Positions 58,438-64,000 of a DNA stretch of 64,000 nucleotides are shown piece by piece. Each line of letters starts with the position of its first letter. Positions within the stretch are counted from its first letter, which is position 1. The DNA comes from Eutreptiella sp. 'Long Island Sound 2002'. Its lineage: Eukaryota; Euglenozoa; Euglenophyceae; Eutreptiales; Eutreptiaceae. Under the pieces are notes generated by a model. It did not search any database. It was given only the letters and a program-made list of their open reading frames with translations, and was not told where the DNA came from. The position numbers were made by a program, and so were the translations under genes. The stretch is taken from positions 26,542,351 through 26,606,350 of the forward strand of contig OZ038384.1 in the NCBI GenBank assembly GCA_964036045.1. Direction: 5' to 3'.

Positions 58438-59793
58438 AACCCTAACCCTAACCCTAACCCTAACCCTAACCCTAACCAAGAACCATCGTGGGAGCTGTCC
58501 CGTCAACGTTTTGGCAGTGCACCATTGCATGGCGAGCATCACGACGCGGAAGCCACAAGTATCGGAATCAGGTTGGGTTCCGTAATGGTGCCACAGGAAG
58601 GACCAGCCAATTTTCGTCAACATGACTCGAAACAGGGCCCCACATTCTGACGAGGCGTCTTTGGAATCGTGAACGACTAGGCTCTTGCAATCCACTTGGA
58701 CATCTGTGACCAACACGTAGTGGACCCCTATCGTGGAATTTCGGGATGTTAGCAATAATGGTAGCGCGCATTTTTGTGTACAAATGAGGCTTAGTGTAGG
58801 AAAATGTCGCATGAGTTGGGCCAAGTGCATGTCGATGATCACAGGTTTCACCGAGGTGGTGCCTGGGGGCAAGAGAACCTCAAGGAGGCATTGGACTGCC
58901 GAAGTGGACAACCACGCACATTCTGCAAGATGGACATTGTGCTCGATGGAATCATACTTCTCATCCGGCCAATATTCAAAGCTGAAGTGGCAAATACGTG
59001 CATCCAAATGGGGGTGGTCACCAATGGAGGACGGAGGCGGAGACACATGCGATTTAGTCGGGTACTGTTTTGGTGGACCCTCAATGTGGTCTTGCTTTCG
59101 AAGAATGCGCTCCCGGAAACTAGCCTTTGTACCACAAGTTGATAGTCCATGAGCCGCACACAAAGTCCGTAACTGAACAACGGACATTTGGCCCAAGACA
59201 TCGGCACTAAAGACATGTGGCTTGTTGTTGCCATCCAACAACTGCACCCCAACATTTGGTTGCTGAGATGTGCCATGAGGCCGTCCGCGCGTACGTGGTT
59301 GCTCCGTTCCGTCCTCATTGAGGTCGTCAATGTCTAATGACAACCTGTCTTCTTGCAATTGTCTATCAATATAAGACCACCATGGAAATGACACATACTG
59401 CAAGATGAGCAACATGTTCACTTTTAAAATGCGGGCATCCGAATTTTGGGGAAAATGAGATTTGGTGTGCCATGAGCGGCATACACACATGATCCCGGCA
59501 ATGAGAGTGGATGTGAAGGTTCTACGTGGGTAAGGAGGAATGTGCTGAGCGGGCTTGGGTGCCAAAACATTTGTCGCCACAAACCAATTCCACAGCTGCA
59601 CGTAGTAGGGGTCCACAAGGAATGCTTCACGGCGATAGTTGAGGATAAATAGACCTCGAAGAGAACGTGCCCGTGACAATGCAACGTAGGCATGTGCCGC
59701 TGCAAAGAAGGTTGCCATATCAACTCACACGATCCGGTACGAGCAGCCTTGCGATCCGTGAACAGTACATGCATATCCTGCGAGCATCGGAAA
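58324..59793 (-). pseudogene. Helitron protein middle: helicase motifs V-VI, SAP domain, C48 cysteine protease
   Basis: The frame is the same as in the Rep-helicase part, after a TAA at 59794. It reads FPMLAGYACTVHGSQGCS (helicase motif V), crosses a TGA at 59725-59727, then from M59718 AYVALSRARSLRGLFILNY (motif VI, residues 10-28). Residues ~172-206 form a SAP DNA-binding domain (ADVLGQMSVVQLRTLCAAHG, then TKASFRERIL). Residues ~268-400 fit a C48 (Ulp1-like) protease with GVHYVLV (His333), VVHDSK (Asp351) and TQPDSDTCGFRVV (Gln382, Cys388). All four key residues are present. Such proteases cleave SUMO-like conjugates or polyproteins. The last ~50 residues (VRVRVR... onward) are out-of-frame translation of the telomeric block and beyond. 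Confidence 0.75.
58438..58477. repeat. Interstitial telomeric repeat, (AACCCT)6
   Basis: There are six perfect AACCCT units plus AACC on the plus strand (TTAGGG on the Helitron coding strand), directly beside a TATATATA tract (58429-58437). It lies inside the decayed Helitron gene and separates two coding frames. It probably arose during double-strand-break repair or by capture of telomeric DNA. It also hints that the host telomere repeat is TTAGGG. Confidence 0.95.
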
Positions 59794-62700
59794 TTATAGT
59801 ATTTTGACGTGCACGGATGGCCCGTACACGGGGATTATTTGTTGGAAGCGACAAATAGGGTACTCCCTTGTGCGACCAATGGGGCACACAACGATAACAT
59901 CATTGGACCATCGCTTGATAACAACCATTGTTGAGTTCACCAAACAATTTTGAATACTAACGTTGCGAATTAGCCGGGCTCGCATACTGGCGGCCACGAA
60001 AACCTGTTGTGGGAGCACGCGTCGATTGCGAGAATTGATGTAGTCGCACATAGCTTGATTAGTGGCAGCACCACCCATGTCCACATAGGTGGCGTTGAAG
60101 GTCACAATATTAGATCCCAATCGTGCCATGAAGTGCTCGTTCCACCGATGCACGGCATTCCTGCGTCCCACTAGCATGGGGGCATCTTCGAGGTCTTGAA
60201 GCGAAACATCATTGTTTGGAGCGATGCGGTGCTGTAGAGTGAGATGATCATCATCTGTTTCCTCCCCAATGCGCACACGATTGAGCAAGTCAATGAATTG
60301 TTCATCGTCTTGGCGCATGACCTCCGTCAACTCAAACGGCACAAAATGGTTCCGGAAGAGGGCACTATCGAAGATGTCAAGATCAACAGCAGGAAGCTGC
60401 AATGGGTCGCCAACAAGAAGCATTGTAATTCCTCCGAAAGGATTGCGCTTGTCCCGGCGCACCTTGTGTAGTATGTCATTCAACGTGTGGAGGAGCTTGT
60501 TCGACAAAAGTGAGAACTCATCCACAATACTCATGTCGGCATTACGAATCATCCACCAAAGAATTGTTCCCTCCTTGATTTGCCAATCAAGGTCCAAGGA
60601 CAAAGAAAACAAGCCGTGGATGGTTCCGCCACCAACGTTGAGCGCTGCCACGCCACTAGCACCGCACACGAGCATTGAAAATCCACATGCGCGTAGCTTG
60701 GCAATCAATAAACGTACAACATGAGACTTCCCAGTTCCTGCAACTCCTGTGAGAATGGCACACAGCTGAGGTCGGCTACCAGCAATGCTAGCCTGACAAT
60801 GCGTTGATATATCTGGTACATCCTTCGGTTGTTGTTGTTGAAAGTGTGCCACAAAGATTTCAAAAACCATGCGTTGCCAATGATTTAGAGCATTGGCCAA
60901 GGTTTGGGCAGCTCCGGGGTCATCGGCGTTCATAAACGCCTTCAACTCCTCAGCCAATTGGGGATCCATTTCCGCCTCATCAGCAACCATTGGTTCATCG
61001 TCACCGGCCCGATGCTTGTCAATCTCATCCAAATCGGACATATAATTGTTGAAGAAGGTTGCATCGACTATGTCCTCAGCGCGAAGGAATTCTGCAAGAA
61101 GACGCAACCGCTCAACTGAGTAACCTCGAGCCTGGGCGTTGTTCAGTGTTTCTCGTGCTTCTTCCTCATACCCTCGGAATAGCCCACGAAGGATACACTC
61201 CTCCATGTAGGTCTTCGACACATTGTCCTTCGAAAAGAATCGCTGTTCGTGGTCTTCTTTCGTGAAGGGCTGAGAGAGGAGAATCTTTTGTAAGAAGTAC
61301 TTTTCGGCGTCCTCACCGTAGGGAAGGTAGAAATTCCACCTTGGAATGGCAGTGCGCCGGCGCAATCTCCACTTATTGCCCATGTTGTCTCTAATTTCCC
61401 GCTCCATGCGCTCTGGAGGGGATGGCCACCAGTACGGGCGCTCGTTGCCATTGTCAGGAGGATTGGCTTTATACCGATCACCGTCTACTGCGTCGTCCAA
61501 ATCACTAGACGGAGATTCGTTGGCCATATCCTCTGCCGGATTGCTTGCCAAGGCGCTGGCCTCTGAGGGATTGCGCCGTGTACGACGGTAATAGCGGTAG
61601 AAGTCAGGGTACTTCAGTTGCAAACCGTCCGGAAGCTCCAAATAGAAATCGTACCTATCTAGGTACCAAACATCCGTAGACGCGTCATCCTCCGGTAGGT
61701 GTTTGCGGCGTTGTAAGCTCCCCAACCTAGGCCATGGATCCGTTGGAATCCATACAACCTCTCTACTACCCCTACATTGATGAATGCCGAGCAGCATCAT
61801 TCCATTCTCCATGCGTCCCAAAGAACGTAGCTTCAACAAGCGCTCTACGTCAGTGGCATTTGGTGACAGGTTCATTGGAACAGTCAATGATTTTGCAGCT
61901 TTGGTGAGATATTTCGCAAGGTACAACTCCCACCCCAAAGATGTGATCCGTTGCACATTGTTGTGGCATTGCAAACGTACTAGAAGACGACGATTGTGAG
62001 GTACCACACAAGCATCTTCTTGTTCCTGTCGGCGGTACAATAGGCGTACACCTTTACTGTCCAACTCCTCCTTATGTTGGGGAACCGTAAACGGATACCC
62101 CGACTTGCACTCGGTAGATACGCGCCCTTGGCCAATGTTGAAACATTTGTCTGGGTAACACTGGTGCACCATATTGCACTCCTTGTATAAACTCCGTAGA
62201 TATGAAGTGAATTCCGGATCATAGCCATCACTTTCGCGGGGCATTGTAGCGCAAATGACATCATCCGGGATTGAATCGGGTTGGCACCAAACAACACCAT
62301 GCAAGTGCACTCGGCCGCGCTCTTGGTATTCAAAGCGGAACCAATAATCGCGAACCGTTACAAATGGACCTCTCTTGCCAATGGCTAAGAACTCACGCTT
62401 GAAGATCTCGACCCGCTTGTGAAATGCGACAAATGCCTCCATATCGTACCCGTCTTGAATAGGGTTGGTGGGCCTTGTGCCCTCGGGATATCGTCCAGGC
62501 CACACCGCACCTGCGCGACATCCCTTCTGCACTGCGGCTTGCAAATCAGCCCAATTGTCATTCATTGTCCAAGTAATGAATAGGTCTGCTTTCCCAAGCT
62601 CGCGGCTCATTGCAGTGAGGTCAAGATGCCGTGAGGCCCAATAGGATCGTGTCCCAACTAGCTTGGATGGGACATAAGTTCCATATCGATAGTATGGGTT

Positions 62701-63516
62701 GAGTTCCGCAGTACCTTGATCAACCCCTTCGCCTTCCAAATTGCGATTCATGGAATCAACACCATCGTGGTACGAAGCACGGGCCTTCTTATGTTCGTGT
62801 GCGGGGCGTGCTGATGATTGGCTTGGTTGGCTCGGGGACTGTGTGGATGATTCGGCACCTGGACATGGAGTTGATTGGCTCGGCTGACCAGGTGATTGAG
62901 TGGATTGCGAAGAAGATTGTGCGTGATGTGATGAGTGTCGCTTTGGAGGGGGCTTGGGTCCTGCAGAGCTTTTAGCAGCACGCAAATGTTCCGCAGTGAT
63001 ATCCTTTGCGCGATCACCACGTTGCGCTTTGAAATTTTGCTGGTTCCAAATAAGTTGATTCTTCATCTCTTTACTCACTTGGAAGAAGGACCACCATCGG
63101 TCACGGCGCCAGCGCTCATCAAATGCAAGATACCGGCTACGGTAATACGCTGCACATCCAATACCACACCCAACCTTGTATCCACCAACTCCACCAGGAT
63201 ACAAATCGGGCCAAACGCACGGTTCCAATTTGGGATTGTTGAAATGCAAATACGTGTCGTTCGCCAATGATTGTGCCGCAGCGGTAACGGTCCCCCCTGG
63301 ACGTTGAAATGGTGCTCCATGCATGAATCCCACTCTGTCTTGGTGAGGGGCAAAATCGGGAATAATGTGCCGCGGTGCATCACACTCCACTGCCCAAGCC
63401 ACATACTCGTCTTGTAGATGGTACTCCAGGCGTTTCCCGTACTTATCCTCAAAAAAAGTTGTGTCAACGTCCCCATTGTAGAAGCTGCATTTTGCAAGTA
63501 GCGTAAAATGTTTCAT
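59794..63516 (-). CDS. Helitron Rep-helicase (1240-codon open segment)
   Basis: This is the uninterrupted core of the element's protein. Rep part: ADLFITWTMNDNWADLQ (310-326), the HUH motif in RVHLHGVVW (His404, His406) and the tyrosine motif ELYLAKYLTK (Tyr532, Tyr536), which nick and join single-stranded DNA during rolling-circle transposition. Residues ~195-240 are a Ser/Gln/Pro low-complexity insert. Helicase part (SF1B, Pif1-like): GVAGTGKS Walker A (924-931), IVDEFSLL (Asp999, Glu1000), VGDPLQLPAV (1035-1044), LTEVMRQDD (1063-1071). Motifs V and VI lie beyond the TAA at 59794-59796. ATG 63516 is only the first Met after a frameshift and is not the true start, because the N-terminus continues in another frame to the window edge. 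Catalytic residues are intact, so decay looks recent. Confidence 0.9.
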   Translation of the reverse strand: MKHFTLLAKCSFYNGDVDTTFFEDKYGKRLEYHLQDEYVAWAVECDAPRHIIPDFAPHQDRVGFMHGAPFQRPGGTVTAAAQSLANDTYLHFNNPKLEPCVWPDLYPGGVGGYKVGCGIGCAAYYRSRYLAFDERWRRDRWWSFFQVSKEMKNQLIWNQQNFKAQRGDRAKDITAEHLRAAKSSAGPKPPPKRHSSHHAQSSSQSTQSPGQPSQSTPCPGAESSTQSPSQPSQSSARPAHEHKKARASYHDGVDSMNRNLEGEGVDQGTAELNPYYRYGTYVPSKLVGTRSYWASRHLDLTAMSRELGKADLFITWTMNDNWADLQAAVQKGCRAGAVWPGRYPEGTRPTNPIQDGYDMEAFVAFHKRVEIFKREFLAIGKRGPFVTVRDYWFRFEYQERGRVHLHGVVWCQPDSIPDDVICATMPRESDGYDPEFTSYLRSLYKECNMVHQCYPDKCFNIGQGRVSTECKSGYPFTVPQHKEELDSKGVRLLYRRQEQEDACVVPHNRRLLVRLQCHNNVQRITSLGWELYLAKYLTKAAKSLTVPMNLSPNATDVERLLKLRSLGRMENGMMLLGIHQCRGSREVVWIPTDPWPRLGSLQRRKHLPEDDASTDVWYLDRYDFYLELPDGLQLKYPDFYRYYRRTRRNPSEASALASNPAEDMANESPSSDLDDAVDGDRYKANPPDNGNERPYWWPSPPERMEREIRDNMGNKWRLRRRTAIPRWNFYLPYGEDAEKYFLQKILLSQPFTKEDHEQRFFSKDNVSKTYMEECILRGLFRGYEEEARETLNNAQARGYSVERLRLLAEFLRAEDIVDATFFNNYMSDLDEIDKHRAGDDEPMVADEAEMDPQLAEELKAFMNADDPGAAQTLANALNHWQRMVFEIFVAHFQQQQPKDVPDISTHCQASIAGSRPQLCAILTGVAGTGKSHVVRLLIAKLRACGFSMLVCGASGVAALNVGGGTIHGLFSLSLDLDWQIKEGTILWWMIRNADMSIVDEFSLLSNKLLHTLNDILHKVRRDKRNPFGGITMLLVGDPLQLPAVDLDIFDSALFRNHFVPFELTEVMRQDDEQFIDLLNRVRIGEETDDDHLTLQHRIAPNNDVSLQDLEDAPMLVGRRNAVHRWNEHFMARLGSNIVTFNATYVDMGGAATNQAMCDYINSRNRRVLPQQVFVAASMRARLIRNVSIQNCLVNSTMVVIKRWSNDVIVVCPIGRTREYPICRFQQIIPVYGPSVHVKIL

Positions 63517-64000
63517 AATGCGCCAAAAACCGGGAATAAAAGGGGTGAATTTTCTTCAGCAACAATAATGCTTGGTTCATTTGCCGCGTGTTTTGGGCAC
63601 TATCCTTCGGCTTTTGATAATCGCGCAGCACATCTTCTTTCATGGTCATAAACCCATATAGTGCATTATAATGCTGGCTAGGCTTGCGGCCCACACCAAC
63701 GGTCCCAATAGCATGGTGCCACTGTCGATGACGCAGATCCACGTGCTTAAGGGTATTTGAATACAAAGCACCCAACGCGATTTCCTGTTTTTGATATTCA
63801 GTGAGATTCGCAAGTTTGGTTGGGACCCTGTAATGTGTCGTGCCATCCAGTTCGTACCCATAATTTATAGGATCGTACTTGGCACGATACTTGCTGCAAA
63901 CGAGGCATGCAAACATACGATGTGGCGAATGCCACACCGGCGTATCATACACTTTAAAGGGGCCAATACTCGTGGGATGCAACCGAGGCGGAACGCGAAA
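63464..64000 (-). pseudogene. Helitron protein N-terminal part, truncated by window edge
   Basis: The minus-strand frame is open from the window edge and contains MFACLVCSKYRAKYDP (a CxxC pair), YQKQEIALGALYSN, HAIGTVGVGRKPSQHYNALY and NQALLLLKKIHPFY. The last resembles the segment before Rep in many Helitron proteins. The frame stops at 63464, while the Rep frame opens at 63516. A base gained or lost around the five-base homopolymer at about 63524-63528 explains the break, either a true mutation or a sequencing error. The 5' end and true start codon lie outside the window. Confidence 0.75.

Larger units (their letters stand above)
57498..64000 (-). mobile_element. Helitron-type element, decayed, 5' end beyond the window
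   Basis: On the minus strand an almost continuous coding region encodes an N-terminal Cys/His segment, HUH Rep, Pif1-type helicase, SAP domain, C48 protease, basic linker and J-domain. Rep plus Pif1-type helicase defines Helitrons. Visible damage: a frame change near 63525, stops at 59794-59796, 59725-59727 and 57600-57602, and a frame change across a telomeric-repeat block near 58438-58477. The 5' terminus lies outside the window. I could not identify a 3' hairpin with a CTRR end, so the listed right-hand (low-coordinate) limit is only the TAG after the J-domain. Confidence 0.85.

Noticed and set aside
58324-58480. VRVRVRVR tail and following ~45 residues of the protease ORF as a real C-terminus
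   Set aside because: The VR repeat is the telomeric block read in frame. The protein-like continuation lies in another frame.
57600-59796. Alternative genetic code inferred from in-frame TAA and TGA
   Set aside because: The same gene also has frameshifts and an inserted repeat, so ordinary decay explains it. The EF-hand gene uses TAA as a normal stop.

Overview
This window is eukaryotic nuclear DNA from a repeat-rich genome. The evidence is: decayed transposons of eukaryotic classes (a Helitron with Rep, Pif1 helicase and accessory domains; a non-LTR-type RNase H; a gag-like fragment; a TIR element with a probable spliced ORF), a block of six TTAGGG-type telomeric units, and one intact gene for a calcyphosin-like EF-hand protein of the kind linked to cilia and flagella. 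A flagellated protist or microalga is the most natural reading. That is inference, and no species can be named from the sequence.

Layout. 1-9.9 kb is mostly non-coding or decayed. It holds a diverged ~345-bp duplication (4.09-4.75 kb), a clean 492-bp tandem duplication (5.03-6.01 kb), the first of three ~700-bp dispersed elements (2.99-3.72 kb), and a possible multi-exon gene of unknown function (6.1-8.7 kb). 10.0-10.5 kb carries a frameshifted RNase H domain. 11.58-12.39 kb is a G-rich cassette with inverted ends built around ~98-bp tandem repeats, next to a minus-strand gag-like fragment (12.8-13.6 kb). 17.25-32.17 kb is an almost unbroken 15-kb tandem-repeat island: three ~725-bp units, ~102-bp units on both sides of a 25-bp array, then about 11 kb (roughly 225 copies) of a 49-bp unit. 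The very long ORFs there are by-products of a unit that has no stop codon in any of six frames.

32.2-44.6 kb is unique or low-copy sequence around the one clear host gene (36595-37497). It also has an inverted pair of short repeats, two related hairpins and many long G or C runs. 44.65-46.64 kb is a 2.0-kb DNA transposon with 31-bp perfect terminal inverted repeats and a decayed ORF that contains a likely intron. 47.5-51.6 kb on the minus strand is a decayed ORF made of ~85-residue repeats, interrupted by the third ~700-bp element. 54.1-56.5 kb has two further decayed ORFs, one with a cysteine-rich cluster.

57.5-64.0 kb (minus strand, running off the right edge) is a large Helitron-type gene: zinc-binding N-terminus, HUH Rep, Pif1-type helicase, SAP domain, C48 (Ulp1-like) cysteine protease, a long basic/proline-rich linker and a C-terminal J-domain with an HPDKN motif. 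It is broken by a frameshift, three in-frame stops and a (CCCTAA)6 block. The domain order, especially the terminal J-domain, is the most interesting thing in the window.

Apart from the EF-hand gene, nothing here looks like a working set of host genes. The window is best read as a graveyard of mobile elements and expanding satellites.
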